A stretch of 64,000 bases of DNA from Mesostigma viride (Eukaryota > Streptophyta > Mesostigmatophyceae > Mesostigmatales > Mesostigmataceae). Below are positions 20,980 through 33,000 of the stretch, piece by piece. The notes beneath the pieces were generated by a model. It saw nothing but the letters and a program-made list of their open reading frames with translations. It ran no database searches and was not told the origin of the DNA. The translations under genes were made by a program, and so were the position numbers. Each line of letters opens with the position of its first letter. The first letter of the stretch is position 1. The stretch lies in contig RPFO01000072.1 of assembly GCA_009746045.1 (NCBI GenBank), forward strand, positions 453,105 to 517,104. Direction: 5' to 3'.

Positions 20980-21965
20980 GGAAGGTGCAGGCCGGCGGGG
21001 TCCCTTTCAGCACCTGACGTTCGCTGGGCCGCCCCGCATGAGCAGGTGAGGGTCAGGCTGAGCAGACCGCAGCCCTGCCCTGGGGCCACGGGGCATGTGT
21101 ACCTGGTTGGTGTTAGGCTGTGGGCCAGGTGCCCTGCCAGTACGTTGTATAATCTACAGTGTCAGTAGTGCTACTGATGAGCGCGGCATCGGCTTAGATA
21201 AATATCTCTCCTGCAGTCGCACGTGACGTGGCCATATCCCACGACGTGAAAAATGTGACGTTACTAACATTCCCGTGTGACATTGCTTTCGAATCTTAGA
21301 TGCATCTCACATGCCAGATAGTGTCCAGATGCCAATGAAGCCATGAGCGTCCACATTTCTGGCCCATAGGTGCATGAGGACAGGGAGGACAAGGACCTTA
21401 CTAAGAAATCCTGCTTCTTGAGCTTGGCCAGGGCCGGCTTACGCCACAATACCTGTACGTGAATGAGGGTCGCTCAGACGAGGCCGGTCCTAGCATCAAT
21501 ATTGTCTATCCACAATTGGGCAGGACGCTGCCGCCATGGCAGCGCTTCCAATAAGGTGCGATAGAGCCATCTTGCTGGCTAGGAGCCATCTAAGTTGGGA
21601 TGGAGACAGACGACCGGTGGGGGTCCGGCAATTAAGCCCAACCGCGATATTGCCTGCGTCTTCCGCGCTTGCGTGCCTGGATCACCGCATAGCCACTGAA
21701 CTCAGTACAATAATGAGCAGTTACGGAGAGACTGTACACAGGCTCGCAAGGCCCCTTTCTGCAAAGGACATTGTGTTGTGGTGTCTTATAAGGTGAAGCG
21801 GTGCATGGACCCCTTGTACAGCTTGTGAATGGCAGAAATCCGTGGGGTGGGGATCCAGTACAGACAGGGCGAGAATGGGCCATAGCAAGGGCCAGAAGAC
21901 CGAATGAAAAGGCCTTGATTGATGGACTGTCTGTTCTCCAAGCCCACATGATTGACAAGGAGAGA
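20980..21965 (-). mobile_element. Old, degenerate LINE family A fragment
   Basis: Three stretches match the intact-frame family A copy at 47.4-49.2 kb in the same orientation: 21050-21130 (CTACCTGGTTGGTG-like block), 21340-21430 (GGACAAGGACCTTA block after the YGAETW region) and 21800-21950 (block with GGCCAGAAGACCGAATGAA, matching the reverse-transcriptase AFDS region). Frames are broken throughout. Confidence 0.6.
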
Positions 21966-22500
21966 TTAATTAATTAATAATTAATAGAAGGAGAGATATG
22001 GGCTGCCATAGTATGCGACAGGCACCCCTCTGAAGCCGGCTTGGTCTGGTCATTGTCCATCCCCACCGCCCTCGGGTGAGGTTTGCGTAGTCGCGGCCCC
22101 ATTCTATAGACGGGGTAGCCCTCAGTAGATCAAGTTATTGCCCTTGAAGACAGCTGCTACGCTATATAAAACCACCTCGTCATGCAGCCATTACAGTATC
22201 AAACAGCTGGGATGATCGAGTCCTACATATCCCCATTTAATGCCGCTAGGATCATGGCTTGGTACAGACAATCTTTGTTTCAATTTGTGTGAAGATTATG
22301 TACGTGTCATGACATTATAGCATGGTACTCCGTGGCATGTCCCCCATGTGCATGGCACGCATGTCTGACTTACTTACTCCTTAGTAGTACTGTACAGAAC
22401 AACCCCTAGTGTACGATTGAAGCCATACATTGTAATCTGTCATATTTTCAAGTGAGTCTAGTAAAAATTTAAATTTAGAATGGCATCATCCCAAGAAGGT

Positions 22501-23165
22501 CTGACGATCCTGACCTACGGCGCCGAGACCTGGCCACTGACGCAGGAGCTGGAGAAACGACTCGACGGCACCGTCACCAAGATGCTGCGCAAGGCCCTTA
22601 ACATCCCCTTTGGTTTGCACATTAGTAGTAATGAGGATTTGTACGCGCTGATTTGCCCTATGTTTCCCACATTATTAGGCACAGGCGCCTGGGCCTGGCC
22701 GGGCACCTGGCTTGCACAGATCAGGTAGACACATCAGATAGACTAGCTGGCACCAAACCCGCCCAGCCTGGGCGATAGGTCCTCACCTGGCGTGCCCCAG
22801 GCCGCGCGCGGCAGGGCCGCCACCCGTGGACTTTTCGTGATAGACTCGGCATGGACATGTGCTACACTAGACGCGACGGGCTCACGCCCGGGCAGCCTCC
22901 TGGTTTGTCTGTAATATGGAGGCAGATGGTACGCAAGGATAGATGGCAAGTAGTGATGAAGGAGACCACCCGGCCCAAGTCTGTGGGGGCTCCGCGTGTG
23001 ACCGCGTATGGCATTCATAGCGATTCGGGCCGTGGTGCCCACACCCCTGTAACTAGGGCCTAGATAGCTTACACCACCCATTCCATCGATCCCATGTTCC
23101 GCTCCCACTGAGGGCTTATGCTCACGTGACGCAGTCACGTGTCTATTAATTAATTAATTAATCCT
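22501..23165 (+). mobile_element. 5'-truncated LINE family B copy with target-site duplication
   Basis: Starts abruptly inside the post-RT part of ORF2 (LTILTYGAETWPLTQELEKRL), continues to the family B C-terminus (HPWTFRDRLGMDMCYTRRDG...) with a stop at 23061, then a 3' UTR carrying the palindrome CACGTGACGCAGTCACGTG at 23123-23141 and a TTAATTAA tail. AAGAAGGT precedes it (22493-22500) and follows it (23166-23173), a readable target-site duplication. Two frames are needed across the coding part. Confidence 0.85.
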
Positions 23166-23179
23166 AAGAAGGTAGGCAA

Positions 23180-23545
23180 ACATGTCATGACCTACCCACA
23201 GCAGTTGCTGGCTGACCTAGTGGTCCCAGCTCAGTTTGAACATCGCATTCACTCCCTCTCTCTTGCTTGGACTGCTATGCAGGACAAGAAGAGGTGGAAG
23301 ACCATTGTCGATCCAGGCTCATACGCCCGCCCCTGTGGGCAAGCCCCCTCCCCCCAAGCGGAAGGGGCGCTTTGCTGAGTAGAATAGGTAGGGTTTTCTA
23401 GATTAGAGTAGCTTAGAGTTAGATTAGTTCGGTTTCGCGGCTTTGTCTCCCCTCCATCCATCCACAGGAATATGTGCTACATGATCTCCCAACGGAGTCA
23501 TGTTGTAATTTAATTTAATTTAATTTAATTTTAATCCTTGAGGGG
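23180..23545 (+). mobile_element. 3' end of a further LINE with TTTAA-type tail
   Basis: A short open frame (about 63 codons) ends RWKTIVDPGSYARPCGQA..., similar in style to the post-RT C-termini of the other LINE copies, and is followed by a 3' UTR and a (TTTAA)n tail at 23512-23534. Just beyond, GACGCAGTCACGTG (about 23549-23562) is the half-palindrome of family B with its own TTAATTAA. Confidence 0.5.
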
Positions 23546-23825
23546 CGGACGCAGTCACGTGTACATTAATTAATTTATTAATCCCTGAGGGGCAATGCCG
23601 CACTGCCATTCAAGGAAAAACGTCCTCAACTTGAATTATGACAACCTGGGTATGTGATGGATCGTCATTCGTAAACATCCACAAGTCTAAAACCACGCAT
23701 AACCAATATTTAAGCCTATACAGCTAGCCACATGCACTGTCTGTCCATCAAATACAGTGTTGATGGCTTTTTCAAATGGTTGGAAGATTTGCGCGGTTCA
23801 GTGATCAGTCTACGACCGGTCTTAA

Positions 23826-24290
23826 CTAATTCCTCGACCCGCGCTCCGCCCCGGCGCCGTTGGGCGCGCCGCGCAGCATTTTGTTCTCGGCGAGCAGGTA
23901 CTTGACAAACAGCAGCAGCTCGTCATACGACATGTCCGACATCTCCGATGGGTCCTCCGGCAGCAGCATGCGTGGGGGGTGCCCCATGCACCCTGACTTG
24001 GCCTTCTTCATCACAGAGGTGGCCGAGGGAGGCGACAGCGGGCCATGCGAGCTACCCTCTGGGCTCCTGCAATTGGCTGTCGGCAGCATCGAAGGGGGCG
24101 CATTGGGGGGGGAGCGCGACCACGTGCGGCGACGCGACTCAACCGGTGCCTGGGGTTGCCCACTGTCTCCCTCCACTTCGTATCGTGAGGGCGGCAGCTT
24201 GGACTTGGCAAGTTTCAGCGTGCGGGGGAAGAGGCGGAGGCTCAGTGCGGGGCTGGAGATCTCGTACAGTCGCAGGGGCTCCCTGACTCC
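23826..24290 (-). CDS. Receptor cyclase, exon 12 (C-terminal tail)
   Basis: Acceptor TGTGCAG|GGAGTC; 154 codons and stop TAG at 23828-23826. Starts GVREPLRLYEISSPAL, the usual strand after a class III cyclase domain, and then becomes a Ser/Pro/Arg-rich tail with one helix (YDELLLFVKYLLAENKML). Confidence 0.8.
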   Translation of the reverse strand, partial: GVREPLRLYEISSPALSLRLFPRTLKLAKSKLPPSRYEVEGDSGQPQAPVESRRRTWSRSPPNAPPSMLPTANCRSPEGSSHGPLSPPSATSVMKKAKSGCMGHPPRMLLPEDPSEMSDMSYDELLLFVKYLLAENKMLRGAPNGAGAERGSRN

Positions 24291-27200
24291 CTGCACATGT
24301 CAGACAACAGGCGCACCGTGCATCGCACACGTAAGAGCAGGCAAGAACTAGATAGAAAGCTATAATGCGGACACGGACAGATAGAAAGACATTGAAATAC
24401 AAGCACACGTATGCACGCACACAGACATTACCGTCTTCATGTGCAACACAATGACCAAAGCCATGCCCATGCCTGCCCCCCCCCCTGCCCGGCCACACCC
24501 ACGCCACGTCGGCTGCCCCTAATCTGACCAACGTGGCAGAGTCCCCACTGCGAATCCTGCCTCGGGAATCGTGACCGGAAGCTTGAGAGGATAACTCAAT
24601 TGCGCGGCCCACGCTCAAGCCGCGGCATGTGGCCGGCACCTGAGTTTGTCCCACGCCATACGACACCATGCCAAGTACACGGCCACACCGCAAGGTGCCG
24701 GCGCAAGGATGACACGCCGGTGTACACCGCACACGTCAATCGCACCCACATGCCTCCACTGCGCACCTTTATTGCACGAGGCCAAATCTCGCCCACGAAC
24801 CTCCCCCACTAGCACACCAGCGCAACAAGCTCCGCTTGGCTAGTTGTTGTGTACCTTGTCAAGGCCAAACTCACCCACCTCCCCCACTAGCACACCAGCG
24901 CAACAAGCTTCCCTCCATGTTTGACGAGCTGTTATGTACCTTGAGGCCAAACTCGCCCAACTCCTGGAACGTGATGCCTTGCACCAGCCCCTTGGCCCCT
25001 TCGTACACGCGCTGGTTGGCCAACGTCTGGCCATGTGCGGCTGTGGCGGTGATGCGCGCGGCGCGGTTGACGACGGGTCCAACATACGCCGCACGGCCTG
25101 TGGTCGGGTGCGGCTGGCAGTCATTAGGCACCCCCATGCACATGCCGATCTGCAACCGCAGGCCTCTGCACCAGGGTCAACATGCACGGTGACCATGCAC
25201 GTAAGGCAGGCGAACATCACACAAAAAGCAAGCAGAGAAGAGGTAAATGGGAGCCCACACACATGGCGTATGAGGCCAGGCTACACAGGGTCGTGCTGAG
25301 GGGAAGCAAGGTAAGCCAGTGACAGTATCTTTATGCCACCTCGTTGACAGTGCTCCCAATAGCCGGGATATGCTACAAGACCGGCCAGGCAGCTATATAG
25401 TAGTGGTGAAACCGCGCTGCAGCCATGGCAGAGTCGCCTACCCCCCCCGCTGGTTCCCCGTGCAAGGCATGGCATCTCGTGGAAGGACTTGACAGGGCGG
25501 AAAGGAGCATGCGAGCAGGAGCAGATGATGCATGGGTGGAGGGGCCACTCCCATCAGTCCGATGCCTCGTCAGAGGTTGCTATGCAAGGCACGCTACGCA
25601 ACCAGAAACAAGCGGCTGCATGAGGCCTGCAGCCAGGGCGGATGCAAACAAGGGCCGGGTGGTGAAGGATCAACCAGGTCAGCCTCAAAGGGGGGTGCAC
25701 ATGACCCAAGCTGCGGAGCGTGCAAGCATACAGTTAATATTCAACAGGCATCCGTCACGAAGTAGCCAGGCAGAAGACGAGTAACGGGCAACATGTCCAT
25801 GTATGACCAAGGCTTGTACAAGCCCAGTACCGGAACACGACGCAGTCCAGCCGGGGCGACCCGTCCACCTGGCCGCCCAGCTTGACCACCTCCGCTGCTG
25901 CCTCATGCTCCAGCAACGTCGGAGGCCAGGGCAGGGCCATTGCCTCGCGCTGGATGAACTCAGCGAAGCGGGTGGCCATCTCGGCGGACGCAAACGCCAG
26001 CAGGAACATGCCGTCCTTCTCCTCGCACTCGTACGCCTTGTACTGCAGCAGCCGGCCCTGCACAAACTCCACCAGCAGCGCCACCGCCTCAGGGTACCCA
26101 GCCACCTTGCTCAGCAACTTGGCGCCGCCGACGTAGATGAAGCAGATCACCAGGGGCTCCCTGGGCGGCTCCCCCGTAAGGTAGCACTCAGTGGCGCAGG
26201 GCGCGTCGAAGAAAGAGGCGCTGAGCTGCTTAGAGCGCAGTGGCTTGAACGGCGCACGCTTGGCTTGCTCCAGCGGCAGCACCTGCATCAGGTTCACGCG
26301 GGGGAGGCGGTCACACACCTGGCAGGTGGCAGTGTTCCAGGTGGTTGGCCGGGGCAAAACGTGTCAATGATGTGTGTGACGGGGGCGTAACGAGTGACAC
26401 ATAGGATTGGCAAGTGCACACACGCGAGCAGATAAGCGGGGAGACGGAGCCAGTACGCGCCACAGGGGAAGGAGGCAGGGAAAGGGAGGCGGAATTATTA
26501 AAGCACGTGACTGCATCGAGGATGGAAGGAAGAGGAGATTGCAACCAAGGCAACGGGGGTCAGGGACGGCGACCGCAGGTCGGGGGGCGACCAACTACAG
26601 AGTGTCACCGCAGCAAAAGCCTTTCTTGCTGACAGAAACTCCCACCCACACCCATCTTGTTCATTGAAGCAGCAAGCCGAGTGAAATGGAAACGGTTCAA
26701 GAGCAGCAACCTCCCTAGCTACATCCTTTGCAAAAACTGCTGAAGGAAGCGTGAGAACAAATGCAAAAGACCTTACGCAGATTACCTCTCTGGCATACGG
26801 CACGTTGCATGCTAGAAGAGCCAATGCCGTTGATGTGGCAACTTACTTAAGCTTTCCAAGCCAGCTGGCTATTGGAGGTCGCTGAGAGTCGCTATTGAAA
26901 ATGAAAACGTCTCTTTCAGTCGAGCTCTCTATTTACTCGCCAATCCCAGCACGCAACAGTAGCTTGTGTAAAGATGAAGCTTTCACTAGCCCCTAAACAA
27001 AAAACGCCCAGAGTCCATGACCTCCTGCCACTGCAAATGCCAGTACCTCACATCGACCCATCTGCTTCAACAAGTGCCAGCCTTGCTGCGATTCTGTTGC
27101 CCTTCTAGCATGACTTGCGCACATGGGCCCTGTCTGGGTGGGAACGCTCCATTAGAGCACGTAATAATAACTGCTCTATGCTTCAGGGAAACCCTTTAAA

Positions 27201-30060
27201 AAAACAGCATCAGCATGTTTACCCTGTAGCTCCATTCTCTCATGTTGTAGCCCATAGCCCCTCACTACAGGCCACACCTATAGGCAGGGTAAGCGCGGAC
27301 AGCTACCCACCTCGTGCATGCCCATGTGGTGGCAGACGACGGAGCGCATGTGCATGCCAAGGGAGTGCCAGGCGTCCATGGACATTAGCACCTGGCCGCC
27401 CGACGCCGCTGCGTCCGCAATGGCTTTAGCCAGCGCAACGATTTCCCCCTGGTAATGCTGGCGCCCGTTTGGATGCATGCTGCACGCATCTGGCACCCCA
27501 ATGTGGATGCCCATGCGCACGCGCAGGCCACGGTAAAGCACCGAGCCATCGACTGTGTCCTTCAGCTCCTTGCACCCCTCAGTCTGGAGCAGCTCTGCTG
27601 GCCAATCGGTGACGCTGCCATCGCCCCCCAGCGCGCTGGTACTTGGCGCCCAGTTCTGGCTGGGACAGTCGCCCAGGGATCGCGCACGTGCTGGCGCTGA
27701 GGCCCTGGACCGCCCCAGGATGGCCCTGGGGAAGAGAAGCCGCCGCTGCACCTCGACCGCCCATCCCAGCGCATCGATGGCATCGTGGAAGACGAGCGTG
27801 AACGAGTCGCCCTCTGTGTCGCTCTCGTAGCCGTGGTACTTGGGCAGGAGCGTGCGTATCACCTGCCAGGTGGCCATGGAGGGGGCCCAGCCATCGCAAC
27901 CCAAACCACCAACGGGCAGCATGCAGGGGTATACCAAAAAGAGAGAAAAAAAATCAGTGGAAGCTTGCAAAAGGTGGCCGCCTCCAGCAGTAAGGATCAG
28001 AGACACCAACGGACGCACACCAAAGGGAAAATTAAGGGGGGCTGCCAGCAACCAGCACAGAGCAAGTTATTGAACACATCCCCAAGGTATAACCCACGTG
28101 AGGTGAAAACTGATGCAGTTGCAGGGCTGTCCTTTGTAGAAACTCGAGCCAACGCGCTGTAGAAGCACATCTATCCCTTTCCATTGCGTACGGTGCGCAT
28201 GCTGGTCCATGCATCCACACGGCTGTCCCAATAAATGCCACTCATCTTGGGCTGCGGCGCCTACGTTGTTGTGGATGGCCGGCGCCTACCTTGTGGTGAA
28301 TGGCCAGCGCCACGTTCATCACGTCCGGGTTCCACTCCCACAGGGACGTCGACCCCTCAACATCTGCATGGCCCAAGCACCGCAGGTTGACAAGCATGCC
28401 CCAATGCCCCCCATACCCACTTAGCAGAAAGCTCGGAATGTGAGGCACAAGGCCCCGTCATGCCGGACGCGCTCGGTGTCTAAGGCATGAATGTCTTACC
28501 ACGCAAACAAGTGAGAAACACAAAACCAGATTTCTGGCTGGCCACGCAACGCCTCGTAGACCATGTACAAAACCAAGCAGTGAACGCACCGTTGGCACAG
28601 GAGACAATGTCTCGTCTTATTCACGTCTGCCTTAACAAACACTGGGAGAATACGCGTGAACAGGAATGGACAGAACCGTGGGAAAGTCAGGGGGATCGAT
28701 GGGCAGATGAGCTCATGCAGGCCCAAGCTACTTCTTGTGAGACGCAAATCACTAGGCCAGCAAGCTCTAGCATCCTATGAGCTAAAATTATGAGCATCAA
28801 CCATCGAAGGCAGGTGCTCATATGAGGTGCGGACAGCCGGCCCTGGTGTACGGTCACGGCTGCCCTATGCCCGCACACATCGCAGGTCCAACAACGCGTC
28901 TCGCTCAGCACGGTGCCCTGCACTAAACCAAGCCTACCCACCCGTACCACCCAGTACAAGCCTTCCTGGATGTTAATCGGAGCGGTTGTAATTGCCCAGG
29001 CTCCCCCTCGACAGCATACCGTGATTAGCATGCATGCACCATGCCGCTTTCCCACCCACACCCTAGAAAACCTAGGCAGTTTGTCCTGTGCCAATCCGGC
29101 AGGTGGGGTTCCACACAGTCATCAACCAGCACCCCTGCTTTTCACGAACGCTCACCCGTCACCACGGCGGCGATGCACTGCCCCCTGCGCGGCGGCGACC
29201 GCTTTCCGAGCAGCTCTTGCAGCCGCCTGCCATCGCCGCGCGTCCTGCGGTATCTCCAGACCACCAGCGCGGCGATGGTGGCCACCAGCAGCATCGCCAT
29301 GCCGATCGAGAGCAGCGCGATCAGCAGCACACGAGGGCCTGGCTTCTGCACGGGAGGAAGCGGCTGGGGGGGCGTATAGAGCGTGCTCCTCTCGCAGTAG
29401 TGCCCCGCCCAGCCCGCGCTGCACAGGCACTCGCCCTGCGTTGGGTCGGTCATGTCGAACGCGTTGGGTTTGGTGGGGAAGAGGCAGCTGCCGTGGGCAG
29501 AACACTCCACCATGTCCCTCTCCCTGGACGAGTTCAGATCTTGCCTGACGCACCCATTGCGCACGTCGCACACGGGGTAGAACACGCCCAGCCGCCCCTT
29601 GCTGATGCCCCGGTTAAAACCGTCCATCTCACAGCTCACGCGCCGCACAAAGTTGCGAGGGAGGTCATACGCCTTGAGCAGGCGCGATGTGTTCACCGCA
29701 CCCACCACCCTCTCCCCCGTTTGCAGCTCCAGCGCAGCCAGGTTGGCGGCGATGTAGGTGCTCAGGTAGGGCTGCCCGTTTGGCCGCAGGGCCGCAGCGG
29801 GAACAGACAGGACGCGGTGGAGAGCCACCGGGACATCAGTGGATCCCGTCATATTGATGAGTGATGTCACCAAAGCAGCTTAAGGGTTGGTATCCCGAAA
29901 ACAGGCGCCCCGTTGTGTGCATTGTGCAACGACACGTCGCGGCTCATGTACCCCCATGCAGTCAGTGGCAGCCTATGCCGACACATGACACATGATGGCG
30001 TGGAATAGCACCCCCACGGAACCACGGCGCATGTGCAGTGTGCTTGTCCCGACCGTGTCA

Positions 30061-30093
<33 letters not shown>

Positions 30094-33000
30094 GGCGGCG
30101 GCGGCGGCGGCGGCGGCTGCTGCTGCTGCTGCTGCTGCTGCTATGGGACTGCTTCATTTGCCCACACTTCATCCAAGTACAAGAAACTGCGAATGCTGTT
30201 ACCACAAATCTATGATGTCCCGTACAACCTAGGCGTCGTACTTGACCTCCCCCCCCCTGCATTATTCCCAACGACACAAAGACCATGAGAACCTCATTCC
30301 CTTGCACCCCCCAAAAGTCCCCCCAAAGTGCCACAGCCGGCCAAGAACCCCATTTTGACGTGAAGCCTGCGCAGGCCTCTCTTGTCACTACAAGCGGCTT
30401 GAAGCATGTACTGTCAATCCATGCCTCACCCGCACAGCAATGCCCACCTGCTCGTCCATGCCGCATGCCTCACCACGCATTCACCTCACAACACCCACCT
30501 GCTCGTCCATGCAGCCCGCAAGCAGCCACTCTCCCTTGACCAGTCCCTGGCGCGCCAATGCGAGGAATTCCAGTGACGTGCACTTGTGGGTGATCAGCTG
30601 GACGGGCGGGCGTGACGGGTTCTGGGCGGCCAAGTCGGCCAGCATGGCCATGGTGGCAGAAGAGATGAGGTCATGGTAGGCCTCCAGCACCAGCAGGTCG
30701 GGGGCCGGCACGTCTGTGGATAACCGTTTGGAAAGGGATGGGACAAAGGCGTCCCCCACCAACGGAAGCATCCCATTCATAATCTGTGGCGGGGTACAGC
30801 AGAAGCAAAACGCATGCATGATGTACAATTCATGCCACCGTGAGAACGGGTCGTAACCAGCCAGCAAGAGCACCCTATTTAAAACCAGTGGATGGGGGTG
30901 ATGGGTTCTCGTGACCGGGACCACGCCAGGTAGTGCCATCGCTTGTGCAGCTTGTTGACCCATGACAACGCACTTCACTCGACATTGGTGCCAACCTAAG
31001 AGGGCTGACACCAAATGAAAGATAGCGATAAGACGAACGAAGCCAGCCAGCTGGGGTAGCCAAACGGTAACTTCAAACGTCTGCACAATCTGAAAGCCTC
31101 GAACTGTACAATCAGAAAGCCTCGAACCGCATGGCCTGTGTTCGCCAGAAACCCAAGTGATGACTTCACAATCGCAACCAGCTGGCCATGCCAAGCACGG
31201 CACACACATTCACGCGCCAACAAGATGCCTAGCCCACGAGGCATTGACCCTCAAGAAAGAAGACCAGGAGATGTGGCGCGTTCCCCCCCCCAAACAAGCT
31301 CCTTGGTCATTACATAGCGTTCCCCCCCCCAAACAAGCTCCTTGGTCATCACATATTCACGGCAAAACCCACATCATGCCGGCTGGCCACTGAAGACTGG
31401 CTCTGACACAACCTATGCCATTGACCACCGTCCTCCACCCCCCTACTCCACCCCCAACCTCCACCCCCAACCTCCACCCCCAACCTCCACCCCCAACCCG
31501 CACCCCGGCTCCAACCGCATCCCTCCCCTGCTGAGTCGTGTGTCCGACCACGTAACTCCTGGCAAAGGGGAAGATTCATGCGCGTGGAAGCGCACCCTGA
31601 TGCAGGTGCGTCAGTGGGCCAGGTAAACCAAACCATAAACAGGAGCATGTGAACCAAGAACAAAGGGGCGCGTTGCCAAAACCAAACCATAAACAGCAGC
31701 ATGCAAACCAAGAACAAAGGGGCGCGTTGCCAAAACCAAACCATAAACAGTAGCATGTAAACCAAGAACAAAGGGGCGTGTTGCCAAAACCAAACCATAA
31801 ACAGTAGCATGTAAACCAAGAACAAAGGGGCGTGTTGCCAAAACCAAACCATACACAGTAGCATGCAAACCAAGAACAAAGGGGCCTGTTGACAAAACCA
31901 AACCATAAACAGTAGCATGTGAACCACGAACAAAGGGGCGTGTAGCCAAAACCAAACCATAAACAGTAGCATGTGAACCAAGAACAAAGGGGCGTGTAGC
32001 CATGGTCTATAGAGCCTTGGCCATCACAACGGACCGAGGCGGGGGCATGCCGTAGCAACTAGCACCATGCATCCGGGGAGCGCCCAATGCCGCATGCCGT
32101 GCCTGTGCCCCGCCTGCGTTGTGCAATGCGCAACATCACTGCCCACCCACCTGCACGGTGTTCCTAGTGCCCACCCACCTGCGCGGTGTTGTTAGTGCCC
32201 ACCCACCTGCGCGGTGTTGTTAATGCCCACCCACCTGCGCGGTGTTGTTGTTGGCCGGCGCCACAAACAGCTTCCATGCGCCGGTGCGGGCGGCAGGGTC
32301 GCCGTGGTCGGTCACCGGCACGGTCCAAATGTCAGGGGGGAACGGGTAGTCCTCCCCCACCACCCCCGTGACTACCCCCCGCATGATCTCCCACGCAAAG
32401 GGCAGGAACGTGACCTCGTTGTAGCCCAGCACGTGGCGGCTGCCCTGGCTGACGCCGTAGCGGCTGATCTCACGCCCGCAGCAGTAAGGGTCCACCCCAA
32501 CATAGTTGCGCGCACCAAACCGGGCCAAAAAGGCCTCCACCTTAAAGGGGTACGCGCGGCCATAGGCCAGGTAGAGGGGGTAGCCAGCCTCGGAGATGGA
32601 CCGTATGGCGGAGGACAGCTGGGCCGAGGTGTCCGAGTAGAGCGTGTCGAGGCTGATGGCGGCGTTGTAGCGGTGGGTCTTGATGAACTCCTCGTACTCG
32701 CCCACCACCGAGTAACTCTGCTGCTCGTACATATGCCTGCAAGGGTGGCCGTTTGGGGGCGGGTGAGGAGGCAGGGTCCCCATCAGGTAACCGATGGTGG
32801 ACCGAGGCGTGAGTGAGGGAAGCGGCGCTCCATGCCATTCAGAAACATCAGACCTATGGCGGGGGACGAGGACAACCACATCCCATTACAGGGCCAAGGA
32901 ATGACACATCACAATCACAAGGACCGCCACGATGCAGGATGCTGCCTGCGACTACTGGGTCTTGCCAACGATCGACAGGATGATGGAAGAGAGGGTGATA

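Noticed and set aside
29772-29873. Extending cyclase exon 7 to 29873 (frame open, MVTSLINMTG)
   Set aside because: Only the acceptor at 29774-29772 closes in phase with exon 6 and gives the expected CMDEQ-PYL junction.
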